This document shows positions 55,740 through 64,000 of a stretch of 64,000 nucleotides of DNA, piece by piece; position 1 is the stretch's first letter; every line of letters starts with the position of its first letter. Made by a program: the position numbers and the translations under genes. Below the pieces are notes generated by a model that made no database searches, was not told the DNA's origin, and was given only the letters and a program-made list of their open reading frames with translations. Origin of the DNA: Bacillus sp. Cs-700 (GTDB taxonomy: Bacteria; Bacillota; Bacilli; Bacillales; Guptibacillaceae); assembly GCF_011082085.1 (NCBI RefSeq), contig NZ_CP041063.1:310001-374000 (forward strand), given 5' to 3'.

Positions 55740-55997
55740 ATGCCATATAATAAAGATAAGCAACAATCATTTCAGGCGGCTCAACAGGGATATGAACAGG
55801 CAGTTGATGCAAAAAAAGAAATCGTTGTAAGTAGCAGTGGGTATGGAAAAGATTTAAAACACCTTCAGCAAGAGGTTGGTGAGGCGAAACAGCAGATCGA
55901 AAGCGCGTTAGTAAACGCATCTGAACATCAGCGCACGCAGTTGCTTCAGTTCCAACAGGATCTGCAGTCCATTGAAGCAGAAATGAACAACGAGTGA
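55740..55997 (+). CDS. Small Gln-rich helical protein
   Basis: 85 residues, very rich in Gln, Glu and Lys, predicted coiled-coil-like (LQQEVGEAKQQIESAL, then LQFQQDLQSIEAEM). It resembles in style short bacillar proteins such as YtzC/DUF3813, but I cannot assign a family. AAAAGGAGG lies nine bases upstream of the ATG. It lies between sspP and sspO on the opposite strand. Confidence 0.6.
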   Translation: MPYNKDKQQSFQAAQQGYEQAVDAKKEIVVSSSGYGKDLKHLQQEVGEAKQQIESALVNASEHQRTQLLQFQQDLQSIEAEMNNE

Positions 55998-56001
55998 CAC
56001 T

Positions 56002-56037
56002 AAAAAACCCGTCATCCAATTGTGACGGGTTTTGTTT
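56002..56037. terminator. Terminator between the Gln-rich protein gene and sspO
   Basis: AAACCCGTCA and TGACGGGTTT arms with Ts; convergent genes on both sides. Confidence 0.85.
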
Positions 56038-56187
56038 CTATTGGCGTTTTTTTGTCTTTTTATTATATTGTTTCTGTTCTGCGGTCATATGCTCATGCGC
56101 ATACTCATTATCATAGCCAGCACCGTTTCCCTGTGCGCCAGCATCATTCATACCTGGGCGAACACCATTTGCTTTACGTTTTCCCAA
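56038..56187 (-). CDS. sspO: Small acid-soluble spore protein O
   Basis: 49-residue minor SASP. It starts with TTG (GKRKANGVRPGMNDAGAQG and a following GAGY are the SspO signatures) and ends in a Lys-rich tail. GGAGGTGAT lies before the TTG. It is divergent from aconitase, the conserved arrangement. Confidence 0.9.
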   Translation of the reverse strand: MGKRKANGVRPGMNDAGAQGNGAGYDNEYAHEHMTAEQKQYNKKTKKRQ

Positions 56188-56207
56188 TGTTATCACCTCC
56201 CTCGTTC

Positions 56208-56236
56208 TAACATGTCCTGAACAGGTGAAATTATGT
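56208..56236 (-). promoter_or_regulatory. Probable SigG promoter for sspO
   Basis: ACATA, 17 bases, CATGTTA on the minus strand; one mismatch from the SigG -35, full match to the -10 pattern. Confidence 0.5.
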
Positions 56237-56239
56237 GGT

Positions 56240-56302
56240 GATAAGCTAGACTTATCAATAGCAATAACAATCTTGTTATTTACTTATGTTTAGAAATTTA
56301 CT
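56240..56302 (+). promoter_or_regulatory. CcpC-type dyad and promoter of citB/acnA
   Basis: ATAAGCTAGACTTAT (56241-56255) is an exact ATAA-N7-TTAT CcpC box. A second dyad, ATAACAATCTTGTTAT (56264-56279), overlaps a likely -35 (TTGTTA), with TTTACT 17 bases on. In B. subtilis CcpC represses citB and is relieved by citrate. Confidence 0.7.
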
Positions 56303-56377
56303 AAACTGGATAAAGGGAAGTTGAAAACGTTTTTTCGACATCCGCTTTGTTATGCAATTTGGAGGAGGGAACTACAT

Positions 56378-59089
56378 ATGGCAAATCACGAACTTTATAA
56401 TTCCAAAGCAACATTCGATGCCAATGGTAAATCATATTCCTTCTATCGTCTTCAGGCGTTAGAAGAAGCAGGCATCGCTAAGGTAAGCAAGCTCCCTTAC
56501 ACGATCAAAATTTTGCTCGAATCCGTGTTACGTCAGTATGACGGTAAAGTAATTAAAGAAGAGCACATTGAAAATCTCGCTAAATGGGGAACTAGCGAGC
56601 AAAACAAAGATATTGATGTACCATTTAAACCTTCACGCGTTATTCTTCAAGATTTCACAGGCGTACCTGCTGTTGTTGACCTTGCGTCACTTCGTAAAGC
56701 AATGGCTGATATCGGCGGCGACCCTGATAAAATCAACCCTGAAATCCCAGTGGATCTTGTTATTGACCACTCTGTACAAGTTGATAAATACGCATCAGAC
56801 GATGCACTTGAATTTAATATGAATAAAGAATTTGAACGTAACCTTGAGCGTTATAAGTTCCTTAAATGGGCTCAAGATGCTTTTGATAACTATCGTGCCG
56901 TTCCACCGGCAACTGGTATCGTTCACCAGGTAAACCTTGAGTACGTTGCGAACGTTGTTCAAGAAAATACAGTTGATGGCGAAAATGTTGCCTATCCAGA
57001 TACATTATTCGGAACTGACTCCCATACAACCATGATCAACGGTCTTGGTGTTCTTGGATGGGGTGTTGGTGGTATTGAAGCTGAAGCTGGTATGCTAGGT
57101 CAGCCTTCTTACTTCCCAGTTCCTGAAGTAATCGGTGTTAAGCTTACTGGAGAACTACCAAGCGGAACAACTGCAACGGACTTAGCACTAAAAGTAACTC
57201 AGCTCCTTCGTGAGAAAAAAGTAGTTGGGAAATTTGTTGAATTCTTCGGACCAGGTCTATCGGGCATGCCGCTTGCTGACCGTGCGACAATTTCCAATAT
57301 GGCACCAGAGCAAGGTTCTACATGTAGCTTTTTCCCAGTTGATGAAGAAGCACTTGAATACATGCGCCTAACTGGTCGCTCTGAAGAGCACATTAACCTT
57401 GTGCGTGAATACTCAATCGCTAACGGATTGTTCTACACACCTGAATCAGAAGATCCTGAATTCTCAAGCGTTGTTGAACTTGATCTTGGAACTGTAGAGC
57501 CAAGTCTTGCTGGTCCTAAGCGTCCACAAGATCTAATTCTTCTTTCCGATATGAAGAAAGAGTTCAATAAAGCAGTCGTTGCCCCTCAAGGTAACCAGGG
57601 TCTAGGTATGGATAAGAAAGAATTCGATAAGGAAGCTGTTGTTAAATTTAACGACGGAAAAGAAGTAACGATGAAAACAGGTGCAGTTGCAATCGCTGCG
57701 ATTACAAGCTGTACAAATACTTCGAACCCATCCGTTATGCTTGGTGCGGCTCTTCTTGCGAAGAAAGCTGTTGAAAAAGGACTACAAGTTCCTGAGTATG
57801 TGAAAACAAGCCTTGCTCCAGGATCTAAAGTCGTAACAGACTACCTTGATAAGTCTGGACTAATGCCTTACCTAAGAGACCTTGGTTTCCACCTTGTAGG
57901 CTACGGCTGTACAACGTGTATCGGTAACTCTGGTCCATTGAAAGAAGAGATTGAAGATGCGATTGCGAAGAGCGATCTTACGGTGACTTCTGTTCTTTCA
58001 GGTAACCGTAACTTTGAAGGACGTATCCACCCACTAGTAAAAGCAAACTACCTTGCTTCACCACCGCTAGTCGTTGCTTATGCACTTGCTGGTACTGTAG
58101 ATTTCGATCTTCATTCTGATTCATTTGGTAAAGATAAAGATGGAAACGACGTTTACCTAAGCGATCTTTGGCCATCACCTGAAGAAGTGAAAGAAGCTGT
58201 TGCTGAAACAGTAACCCCAGAAATGTTTAAGCGTCAGTACAAAACAGTATTTGACGAAAACAAACGTTGGAACGAACTAAGCACAAGTGAAGGAGATCTT
58301 TATAACTGGGACGATGAGTCTACTTATATTCAGAACCCTCCATTCTTCGAAAATCTTTCTAAAGATCCAGAAGATATTCATGAGCTTAAAGACCTAAGAG
58401 CAATCGCTAAGTTTGGTGATTCCGTTACAACGGACCACATTTCTCCAGCTGGTGCCATTGCAAAAGATATGCCTGCAGGGCAATATCTGCAAAATAATGG
58501 GGTTCGCCCAATTGACTTTAACTCTTACGGATCACGTCGTGGTAACCACGAAGTTATGATGCGCGGTACGTTTGGTAACATTCGTATTCGTAACGAAGTA
58601 GCTCCAGGTACTGAAGGCGGCTGGACAACATTCTGGAACACGGATGAAGTTATGCCGATTTATGATGCCGCAATGAAGTACAAAGAAGAAGGAACTGGTC
58701 TAGTTGTTCTTGCTGGTAAAGACTACGGCATGGGAAGCTCTCGTGACTGGGCTGCCAAAGGAACAAATCTTCTAGGAATTAAAACGGTTATTGCAGAAAG
58801 CTACGAAAGAATTCACCGTAGTAACCTTGTTCTAATGGGTGTGCTTCCACTTCAATTTAGAGATGGTGAATCTGCAGATACGTATAACCTTACTGGTAAA
58901 GAAACATTTGCTGTTGAAATCACAGAAAATGTGAAACCACGTGATGAGATTAACGTAACGGCAACCTCTCCAGAAGGCGAAACGCAAACATTTAAAGTGC
59001 TTGCTCGTTTTGATAGTGAAGTTGAAATTGACTACTATCGCCACGGCGGTATTCTTCAAATGGTTCTTCGCGATAAAATCGCAAATTAA
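56378..59089 (+). CDS. acnA: Aconitate hydratase
   Basis: TCA-cycle aconitase (CitB of B. subtilis), converting citrate to isocitrate; in low iron it can act as an RNA-binding regulator. The 903-residue length is typical of AcnA. The 4Fe-4S cysteines lie in [11 protein letters not shown] (about residue 445) and [11 protein letters not shown] (about 510 and 513). The start [10 protein letters not shown] follows GGAGGAGGG; an in-frame upstream extension lacks a ribosome site. A CcpC-type operator lies upstream and a terminator downstream. Confidence 0.98.
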   Translation: MANHELYNSKATFDANGKSYSFYRLQALEEAGIAKVSKLPYTIKILLESVLRQYDGKVIKEEHIENLAKWGTSEQNKDIDVPFKPSRVILQDFTGVPAVVDLASLRKAMADIGGDPDKINPEIPVDLVIDHSVQVDKYASDDALEFNMNKEFERNLERYKFLKWAQDAFDNYRAVPPATGIVHQVNLEYVANVVQENTVDGENVAYPDTLFGTDSHTTMINGLGVLGWGVGGIEAEAGMLGQPSYFPVPEVIGVKLTGELPSGTTATDLALKVTQLLREKKVVGKFVEFFGPGLSGMPLADRATISNMAPEQGSTCSFFPVDEEALEYMRLTGRSEEHINLVREYSIANGLFYTPESEDPEFSSVVELDLGTVEPSLAGPKRPQDLILLSDMKKEFNKAVVAPQGNQGLGMDKKEFDKEAVVKFNDGKEVTMKTGAVAIAAITSCTNTSNPSVMLGAALLAKKAVEKGLQVPEYVKTSLAPGSKVVTDYLDKSGLMPYLRDLGFHLVGYGCTTCIGNSGPLKEEIEDAIAKSDLTVTSVLSGNRNFEGRIHPLVKANYLASPPLVVAYALAGTVDFDLHSDSFGKDKDGNDVYLSDLWPSPEEVKEAVAETVTPEMFKRQYKTVFDENKRWNELSTSEGDLYNWDDESTYIQNPPFFENLSKDPEDIHELKDLRAIAKFGDSVTTDHISPAGAIAKDMPAGQYLQNNGVRPIDFNSYGSRRGNHEVMMRGTFGNIRIRNEVAPGTEGGWTTFWNTDEVMPIYDAAMKYKEEGTGLVVLAGKDYGMGSSRDWAAKGTNLLGIKTVIAESYERIHRSNLVLMGVLPLQFRDGESADTYNLTGKETFAVEITENVKPRDEINVTATSPEGETQTFKVLARFDSEVEIDYYRHGGILQMVLRDKIAN

Positions 59090-59095
59090 CTTAGG

Positions 59096-59123
59096 AAGGA
59101 TGGCAAATGCCATCCTTTTTTTT
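59096..59123 (+). terminator. Terminator after acnA
   Basis: AAGGATGGC and GCCATCCTT arms, loop AAAT, then Ts. Confidence 0.92.
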
Positions 59124-59249
59124 GTTTATTACGATACTATAAATACAAAAAAATCATTTTAATAAACAAAAAAATCGGATTTTTGTAATAAGTTTCAATA
59201 AATCGGGAATAATGGTTTTAAATACTGTTGAAGAGGAAAGGAGACTAAT

Positions 59250-59378
59250 ATGAGAAAGTCTAAGAAGGTTTCATTTAAAGAATTGGTTATGCAAAATAAA
59301 TTGGAATTAATGAGTGACAAGAAAGCGATTGAACGGATTGAAGATAAATTCGAACAAAAACATGCAAAAAATTTGTAG
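59250..59378 (+). CDS. FbpB-family small basic protein
   Basis: 42 residues, basic and helical: MRKSKKVSFKELVMQNK, then DKKAIERIEDKFEQKH. This matches the small Fur-regulated basic proteins of the FbpB type, which in B. subtilis cooperate with the sRNA FsrA in iron sparing; aconitase mRNA is a known target of that system. AAAGGAG precedes the ATG. I do not see a clear Fur box, so iron control here is inferred. Confidence 0.7.
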   Translation: MRKSKKVSFKELVMQNKLELMSDKKAIERIEDKFEQKHAKNL

Positions 59379-59435
59379 ATGGGTAGATATTTCTCCTCTA
59401 GTTGCACAGCCTATAGCGTAAAGGAGGAGATTAAT

Positions 59436-59579
59436 ATGAGTAATCCAAAAAAGTTCCCTAAATCATTTAAGCCTAATCACCTCGCTTCTGTGAATCCTGA
59501 AGCTGAGGGGAACAAAGGAAAACAGATGCAAACAAAAGGAAACGCTGAACCGGACTACGCCCCTCCAAAAGGGAAATAG
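59436..59579 (+). CDS. sspN: Small acid-soluble spore protein N
   Basis: 47-residue minor SASP with the SspN hallmarks SNPKKFPKSFKPNHLASV and the C-terminal PDYAPPKGK. AAAGGAGGAG precedes the ATG; an in-frame extension upstream has no ribosome site. In B. subtilis sspN and tlp are together downstream of citB; here two genes separate them. Confidence 0.92.
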   Translation: MSNPKKFPKSFKPNHLASVNPEAEGNKGKQMQTKGNAEPDYAPPKGK

Positions 59580-59716
59580 GCTGATGACAACCAGAAAGGA
59601 GCTCTCTTTCTGGTTTATTTCAATTTTAACAACTTCTTTTCATTTCATGTAAAGTCGTCCTAAAGGATCGAAAGGTCGCGAAAGCTTAGGAGACAAACGT
59701 TTTCGGGGGGAACATT

Positions 59717-60241
59717 ATGACAATTACAGCAAGAATTGAACCAATCACAGCTAGGGGCAGTGAAGCAGAGCGAAATGAAGATCTTCTTGTGAAAGAACTT
59801 GAAATAAAAATGCAACAGATGGGTTATCTCGTTCCATATCGAGAAGAGTTAAATTGGGATCGTACCATTGCAAGTCTCGAGTTAGGGGAAGTGCAAACTC
59901 TTCATCAATTGAAAAAAGCAGCAGCCAAAAATGATCGTGTTCTTCTCATCTATGCACGTTTATTTAAAGGGACCATTTTTCAACACCTTATTCTTCATCC
60001 TAACCAGTCGGGTATCTATCTTCCCTTTCGATTTGAAGAACCATTTGTGCTACAAGTAGAAGATAGAAAAATATGGATTGGCTCTTCTGTAAGGCTTCTT
60101 GAGGAATTATCTTGGCTTCAAATTAGCTTTGATCAAGGGAATCATTCGGAAAGTGTGAAAGAATACTGGCAGAATCTAATCGAGATTACAAAAAAAAGCG
60201 TAACGTACATGAGCCCGATTATTTTTGAAGAAGCGATTTAG
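59717..60241 (+). CDS. Hypothetical soluble protein
   Basis: 174 residues, unrecognised, mixed alpha/beta (RIEPITARGSEAERNEDLL at the N terminus; FRFEEPFVLQVEDRKIWIGSS in the centre). No membrane segments, Cys or known motifs. GGGGGGAAC lies before the ATG. The following gene starts about 50 bases on and may be in the same unit. Confidence 0.65.
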   Translation: MTITARIEPITARGSEAERNEDLLVKELEIKMQQMGYLVPYREELNWDRTIASLELGEVQTLHQLKKAAAKNDRVLLIYARLFKGTIFQHLILHPNQSGIYLPFRFEEPFVLQVEDRKIWIGSSVRLLEELSWLQISFDQGNHSESVKEYWQNLIEITKKSVTYMSPIIFEEAI

Positions 60242-60293
60242 AAGATTTTAGTAGATGAAGAAAGGGTATGGGACTATAGGAGAGGTGATAGAA

Positions 60294-60782
60294 GTGGATC
60301 ATAAAGAAGAGTTAGGTAGTGACATTTACCGAATGCTTGAAACATCTGGGCCACCTTATGGTTGTGGAACTGCATCAATCGTAGGAGGTTTTGCAGCGAG
60401 GCTAGCGGTCATGAGTCTTACAATTTCTGATATCAAGCACGACCTACATGATGTCCCAGGATCTTTTTTCCTTATGTGTGATGAAGATGACCGTGAATTT
60501 CAATCTTTCCTTGATGAAGGAGGAAATCACTCCCCTAACGACGTACCGGTTCGATTATTGGAGTGCACGTATCGGCTTCTCGTTGAATTATCTTCGTATG
60601 AAGATCAAATTCAGGAAAACGTGGTAGTAGATTATCGGATGGGCATTCGCATGTTGAAACAGGTATTTACAGCAGCTGAAAACATCCTTCTTAATAATGG
60701 GTGTTCAGCCGACGTTCGGAAAGAGATGTTATTTTATGAAGGGAAGCTAGAAGGGACCTTACCTAAAAGTCTCCAGTCCTAG
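60294..60782 (+). CDS. Possible formiminotransferase-cyclodeaminase-like protein
   Basis: 162 residues, mainly helical. The N-terminal LETSGPPYGCGTASIVGGFAA, quoted in part, followed by RLAVMSLTIS resembles the helix-capping Pro-Gly-Gly-Gly-Ser/Ala-rich motif of cyclodeaminase/methenyl-THF cyclohydrolase (PF04961-like) proteins, with an altered glycine loop. The match is by eye. The GTG with AGGAGAGGTGAT upstream is the best start; an in-frame ATG 13 codons earlier has no ribosome site. Confidence 0.45.
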   Translation: MDHKEELGSDIYRMLETSGPPYGCGTASIVGGFAARLAVMSLTISDIKHDLHDVPGSFFLMCDEDDREFQSFLDEGGNHSPNDVPVRLLECTYRLLVELSSYEDQIQENVVVDYRMGIRMLKQVFTAAENILLNNGCSADVRKEMLFYEGKLEGTLPKSLQS

Positions 60783-60783
60783 C

Positions 60784-60813
60784 GCATATCTCATGAATTT
60801 GTAAGCCATAATA
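60784..60813 (+). promoter_or_regulatory. SigG promoter for tlp
   Basis: GCATA, 18 bases, CATAATA: a full match to the SigG pattern GHATR-N18-CATNHTA, about 50 bases before tlp. Confidence 0.75.
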
Positions 60814-60860
60814 AGCTCGAAACACCTTGGCATTTCACTTATAAACAGGGAGGGCTTATT

Positions 60861-61070
60861 TTGAAAGCAAATCCAGATGATCGTCGAGATAACGCAGAAA
60901 AATTAAAGAGCATGGTACAAGACACGATTGAGAACATTCACGATGCTGAAGCATCTTTAGAATTTACGGATAGCGATATACAAAAAAAGGCGATTAAAGA
61001 AAAAAATCAGCGCAGAAAACAAAGTATTGAGTCAATGCGAAATGAAATTAAAGATGAATCAAAACAATAA
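60861..61070 (+). CDS. tlp: Thioredoxin-like small acid-soluble spore protein Tlp
   Basis: 69-residue helical SASP: KANPDDRRDNAEKLKSMV, then NIHDAEASLEFTD and AIKEKNQRRKQSIE are the family blocks. The TTG start follows AGGGAGG. A matching SigG promoter upstream supports forespore expression. Followed by yneP and yneQ as in B. subtilis. Confidence 0.93.
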   Translation: MKANPDDRRDNAEKLKSMVQDTIENIHDAEASLEFTDSDIQKKAIKEKNQRRKQSIESMRNEIKDESKQ

Positions 61071-61078
61071 GTAGTTTA

Positions 61079-61110
61079 AGGACTGAATGACAAAACGTCA
61101 TTCAGTCCTT
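61079..61110. terminator. Terminator after tlp
   Basis: AAGGACTGAATGAC and GTCATTCAGTCCTT arms, loop AAAAC. Confidence 0.85.
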
Positions 61111-61183
61111 CTTATTCATGCTTCATGGTTGGTTTATGATAAAATAGAATTGACACCACGTTGAAGTTAGGAGAGGAAACAGG

Positions 61184-61624
61184 ATGTACATAGCAACTAC
61201 GTCAATAGATGTTCGATATGCAGAAACCGATCAAATGGGGGTTGTTTATCATGCCAACTATCTTATTTGGTTTGAACTTGGCAGAACAGCTTTAATAAAT
61301 GATTTAGGATTCCGGTACGCTGATATGGAAAAAGAGGGAATTCTATCTCCGGTCATGGATATAAAAGCAAGCTACAAACATCCCGTTCGATATGGCGATG
61401 AAGTAAGAGTGAAGACCTGGGTGGACTCTTATGATGGTCTTCGTGTCAATTATGGGTATGAAGTAATCAATGGAGACGGTGATATTTGCGTGACGGGTGA
61501 ATCAATGCATACGTGCGTGAAGCGAGATACGTTCCGTCCTGTATCTATTCGAAGACAGTTTCCGGAATGGCATCAGGCGTATGAAAATGCCAAAAAGCAA
61601 CCTGCTTCTTCTGGAGCTGAATAA
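61184..61624 (+). CDS. yneP: Acyl-CoA thioesterase, hot-dog fold (YneP)
   Basis: 146-residue 4-hydroxybenzoyl-CoA thioesterase-type enzyme. The catalytic Asp-containing motif is YAETDQMGVVYHANYLIWFE, shown here in part; strand VRVKTWVDSYDGLRVNYGYEV follows. It hydrolyses acyl-CoA of unknown chain type. GGAGAGGAAAC precedes the ATG. Its last base overlaps the yneQ start, so the two are coupled. Confidence 0.9.
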   Translation: MYIATTSIDVRYAETDQMGVVYHANYLIWFELGRTALINDLGFRYADMEKEGILSPVMDIKASYKHPVRYGDEVRVKTWVDSYDGLRVNYGYEVINGDGDICVTGESMHTCVKRDTFRPVSIRRQFPEWHQAYENAKKQPASSGAE

Positions 61625-61935
61625 TGGCATTTGGCTTGTCAAAGGGTGAGCTTTCAGAATGGAAAGCAAAGGTTAAAAAGGGAGAAATCGCTTTAATAAC
61701 TCATTTTTGGTATGATCCTCGTTTTCCGCAATTTCATTCAGTTACTAAAGCGGGATGCAGTGATAAAGAAAAGCTTGCAAAATGGGGCCAACAGTATGGT
61801 TTAAAGCGAGAGTGGATGCACGAACGGGAAATGTTCCCGCATTTTGACTTACTTGGAGACGACCAAATTCGAATTCTTGAACAAGAAGGTTTACACTCTC
61901 ACATTCAGCGATTTCGGCTAAAAAAGATCTATTAA
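61624..61935 (+). CDS. yneQ: Conserved protein YneQ
   Basis: 103-residue protein of unknown function, conserved beside yneP in bacilli. Notable blocks: ALITHFWYDPRFPQFHSVTKAG and HFDLLGDDQIRIL. It overlaps yneP by one base. A bidirectional terminator ends the pair. Confidence 0.85.
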   Translation: MAFGLSKGELSEWKAKVKKGEIALITHFWYDPRFPQFHSVTKAGCSDKEKLAKWGQQYGLKREWMHEREMFPHFDLLGDDQIRILEQEGLHSHIQRFRLKKIY

Positions 61936-61967
61936 AAAAACGCGAAAGCGAGAAGCTTTCGCGTTTT
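61933..61967. terminator. Terminator between yneQ and yneR
   Basis: AAAACGCGAAAGC and GCTTTCGCGTTTT arms, loop GAGAA. Confidence 0.93.
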
Positions 61968-61972
61968 TCACA

Positions 61973-62263
61973 TCAATTTCCGTGTACAAACTGAATTTCT
62001 TCTTTATTTCGACTGAACTTAACAGTGAAATCTTGATTCTCAAAGAACCAGATGTCTTTTTGTTCTACAAAAAAGGTAATGCCTTCTTCTTCAAGCATAA
62101 GAGCAGGCTCAGTTGGCTCTTCAACAGTCATGCCAAGTGAAAATCCATCTTGTACAGTACTGCATCCACCTACGCGTACAAAAAAGCGGAGGTGATCCCC
62201 TTTTTCAAGGTCCATTTCTCTTTTAAACCAGTTCATAGCCGGTTTTGTAATTGTCATTTTCAA
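61973..62263 (-). CDS. yneR: HesB/IscA-like protein YneR
   Basis: 96-residue HesB-fold protein with DGFSLGMTVEEP and a single Cys in VGGCSTVQDG; the three-Cys Fe-S carrier signature is absent. The TTG start has AGGAGG nine bases upstream, better spaced than the ATG two codons later. It is the positional match of B. subtilis yneR, following yneQ convergently, and a paralogue of the 94-residue protein near 42.5 kb. Confidence 0.85.
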   Translation of the reverse strand: MKMTITKPAMNWFKREMDLEKGDHLRFFVRVGGCSTVQDGFSLGMTVEEPTEPALMLEEEGITFFVEQKDIWFFENQDFTVKFSRNKEEIQFVHGN

Positions 62264-62457
62264 GTGTCATTTCCTCCTTTGCCGAACGGGTCTACTCATA
62301 CTATTATAAAGAAGTAGCAGGAACTTGCAAAAAGAAAAAGGTTATTGCGCGAAAAAATGGCATTAAATCCATATCTTGAATAGAAGCATTTCGTATTTTG
62401 CGTTAATTCTTCATACAATAAGGGTATAAAGAGAATTGTAATGAGGAGGTTTTTTAA

Positions 62458-63384
62458 ATGAAAAAACAGAGAGTATGGCTGTTTTTATTCCTCATTCTTG
62501 CTGGAGGTATTTTATTAAGCATTAAGCCAATAATGGAATACCGCAGTCAGCGTTTGAATGAAATAAAGCAAGCAGCATCCATGATGGTGATAAGTGAAGC
62601 ACCAAATGAAACCGTCATTTCATCAATAGCAAATAAAAATGATCAAGCTAAAACGGATATAGAACCAGAAATAACTGCTACCAAAGAAGAACAAAAGCCT
62701 GAGAAAGTTGAAAAAGCAGTAACTGATCCAGATATTCGTATTGTAGGCATCGGTGATTCTCTCACTAAAGGTAGCGGGGATTCCACAGATCAAGGATACA
62801 TCGGAAGACTTGCAGCGAATCTTGAGCGTGATACGGATACATCGATTTTAGTTGAAAATTACGCGGTTCATGGTAGACAAACTCCTAAATTATATAAAAT
62901 GTTAGTAGAAAATAATGCGAAGGCTTCGCTTGCAGAAGCTGATTTGATCGTCATGAGCATTGGTGGAAATGATTTAATGAAAGTTGTGAAAGAACATTTT
63001 CTAGACTTACAGATCGATGTTTTCCAGCGTGAACAAACAAGCTATGTTGAACGACTTGATGCGATTATGAAACGTCTTCGAAGCATCAATTCTGATGCAC
63101 CGATTTTATTTATTGGCCTATATAATCCTTTACTAGAGAATTTTCAATCGGTGACAGAAATTGATCAAATTGTACAAAGGTGGAATGGCGCAAGTCAAGA
63201 TACAGTAGAGAAGGATAATCGTACGACATTTGTACCGATATATGAATTGTTTAGTTCAGTTGATGAGAATTTATTTTTTGAAGATGGATTTCATCCGAAC
63301 GATCAAGGATATGAACTCATTGCAAGACAGATTCAATATCGATTGAAGCAAGACGCTATTGTCGAAGAAATCCCTTTTGAATAG
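62458..63384 (+). CDS. SGNH/GDSL hydrolase, membrane-anchored
   Basis: 308 residues: an N-terminal signal/anchor helix (WLFLFLILAGGILLSI), a Lys/Glu/Thr-rich spacer to about residue 90, then an SGNH hydrolase domain. Block I is IGDSLTKGSG (Ser), block III SIGGNDLM (Gly, Asn), block V DGFHPNDQGY (Asp, His). An extracellular esterase or lipase, YpmR-like; substrate unknown. GAGGAGG precedes the ATG. A paralogue follows directly. Confidence 0.88.
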   Translation: MKKQRVWLFLFLILAGGILLSIKPIMEYRSQRLNEIKQAASMMVISEAPNETVISSIANKNDQAKTDIEPEITATKEEQKPEKVEKAVTDPDIRIVGIGDSLTKGSGDSTDQGYIGRLAANLERDTDTSILVENYAVHGRQTPKLYKMLVENNAKASLAEADLIVMSIGGNDLMKVVKEHFLDLQIDVFQREQTSYVERLDAIMKRLRSINSDAPILFIGLYNPLLENFQSVTEIDQIVQRWNGASQDTVEKDNRTTFVPIYELFSSVDENLFFEDGFHPNDQGYELIARQIQYRLKQDAIVEEIPFE

Positions 63385-63452
63385 TACGTGTACGAGATAT
63401 CCTCCTTTTGATAGAATAGTAGTAACAATGGATAGAGAAAAGGAAAATGATT

Positions 63453-64000
63453 ATGAAGCGATGGATGAAATGGTTGTTGATCACCCTGATTCTTTTAGTT
63501 TTTAGTGGGGCAGGGACGTTCACTTATTTTTATTTCAACACGGATTCGCACCCTGAACAAACGAATTCACTCCCATTGAGTGATAAAATACAGGAAGCGT
63601 TTCAAGAGGAACCGAATCTTGAGGAGCCAAAAGAAATTCGAATTGTAGGACTTGGAGACTCCTTAACAAAAGGAGTTGGAGACCAGGCAAAAGAAGGATA
63701 CATTGGCTATGTAAGTGACAAGTATTTTGAAAAGGATCAAGATGCAACTGTCACGCTTAAGAATTATGCCATTACAGGAAGTGAAACAGAGGACTTATTA
63801 AAACGACTTGAACAAAAAAATGTGCGGAATGGGGTTCAAAAGGCTGATTATATCTTTATAACGATCGGTGGAAATGATCTATTCGGTGTTGTGAAAAATC
63901 ACTTTATGAATTTGGATCAGCAGTATTTCACCCTTCAAAAGAAAATCTACCTAGAAAATCTGACGACTATTTTAGCTACTATACGTAACCTTAATCCTGA
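63453..64000 (+). CDS. Second SGNH/GDSL hydrolase, 3' cut by window
   Basis: At least 182 codons, open at the window end. It begins MKRWMKWLLITLILLVF (signal/anchor), then an acidic spacer, GLGDSLTKGVGDQAKEGYIG (block I), KNYAITGSETEDLL (block II) and TIGGNDLFGVVKNHF (block III). It is a tandem paralogue of the preceding gene, 68 bases downstream, with AAAAGGAAAA as a ribosome site. Block V lies beyond the window. Confidence 0.85.
   Translation, partial: MKRWMKWLLITLILLVFSGAGTFTYFYFNTDSHPEQTNSLPLSDKIQEAFQEEPNLEEPKEIRIVGLGDSLTKGVGDQAKEGYIGYVSDKYFEKDQDATVTLKNYAITGSETEDLLKRLEQKNVRNGVQKADYIFITIGGNDLFGVVKNHFMNLDQQYFTLQKKIYLENLTTILATIRNLNP

Overview
The window is a chromosomal segment of an endospore-forming member of the Bacillaceae. 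The evidence is gene order: it carries CotE, SpoVK, SirA, the small acid-soluble spore proteins SspP, SspO, SspN and Tlp, and many B. subtilis neighbourhoods in order (tdh-kbl-miaB-ricA-cotE-mutS-mutL-miaA-hfq-spoVK-hflX-ynbB-glnA; lexA/yneA-yneB-ynzC-sirA-yneF-ccdA-ccdC-yneK; sspP-sspO-citB-sspN-tlp-yneP-yneQ-yneR). The species cannot be fixed from sequence alone; a marine or halotolerant Bacillaceae genus would fit, but that is a guess.

Layout. 1-4.5 kb: end of a 2-oxoacid:ferredoxin oxidoreductase pair, then the threonine-degradation pair tdh-kbl. 4.5-22 kb: conserved core (tRNA modification, coat assembly, mismatch repair, Hfq, AAA+ sporulation ATPase, HflX, glutamine synthetase). A degenerate tyrosine recombinase sits after hfq, and glnR is missing in front of glnA although a near-perfect GlnR/TnrA operator is present. 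22.1-30.5 kb: AT-rich accessory block, a decayed prophage (ArpU regulator, integrase, HNH, candidate cos region, TerS, broken TerL). Between integrase and packaging genes it carries cargo: an HNH nuclease, an SF2 helicase with a small partner, and a PIN nuclease fused to a tudor-like domain. 30.5-40.2 kb: variable region with a CoA-disulfide reductase/rhodanese pseudogene that keeps a persulfide-sensor-type operator, an NlpC/P60 protein whose catalytic Cys is Ser, small membrane proteins, a dihydroorotate-dehydrogenase-like/membrane fusion, and ferritin. 40.2-47 kb: SOS genes with three LexA boxes, Spo0A-linked sirA, and cytochrome c biogenesis genes with a lone MrpB between ccdA and ccdC.

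47.3-55.5 kb is the most interesting part: a complete selenocysteine (Sec) island. It holds tRNA-Sec (selC), SelB, a PhnD-E-C-type ABC transporter, SelD (itself a selenoprotein with in-frame TGA), an 81-residue SelW-like CxxU selenoprotein, and SelA. Both TGA codons are followed by a compact hairpin with a GTT loop at the position expected of a bacterial SECIS element. Placement of the transporter between selB and selD suggests it imports a selenium oxyanion, which would make the island self-contained: uptake, selenophosphate synthesis, Sec-tRNA synthesis, decoding, and at least one Sec redox protein. It is inserted between otherwise conserved flanks (yneK and sspP).

55.5-64 kb: spore protein genes with recognisable SigG-type promoters, aconitase behind a CcpC-type dyad, an FbpB-like small basic protein, a thioesterase, a HesB-like protein, and two tandem SGNH hydrolases, the last cut by the window edge.
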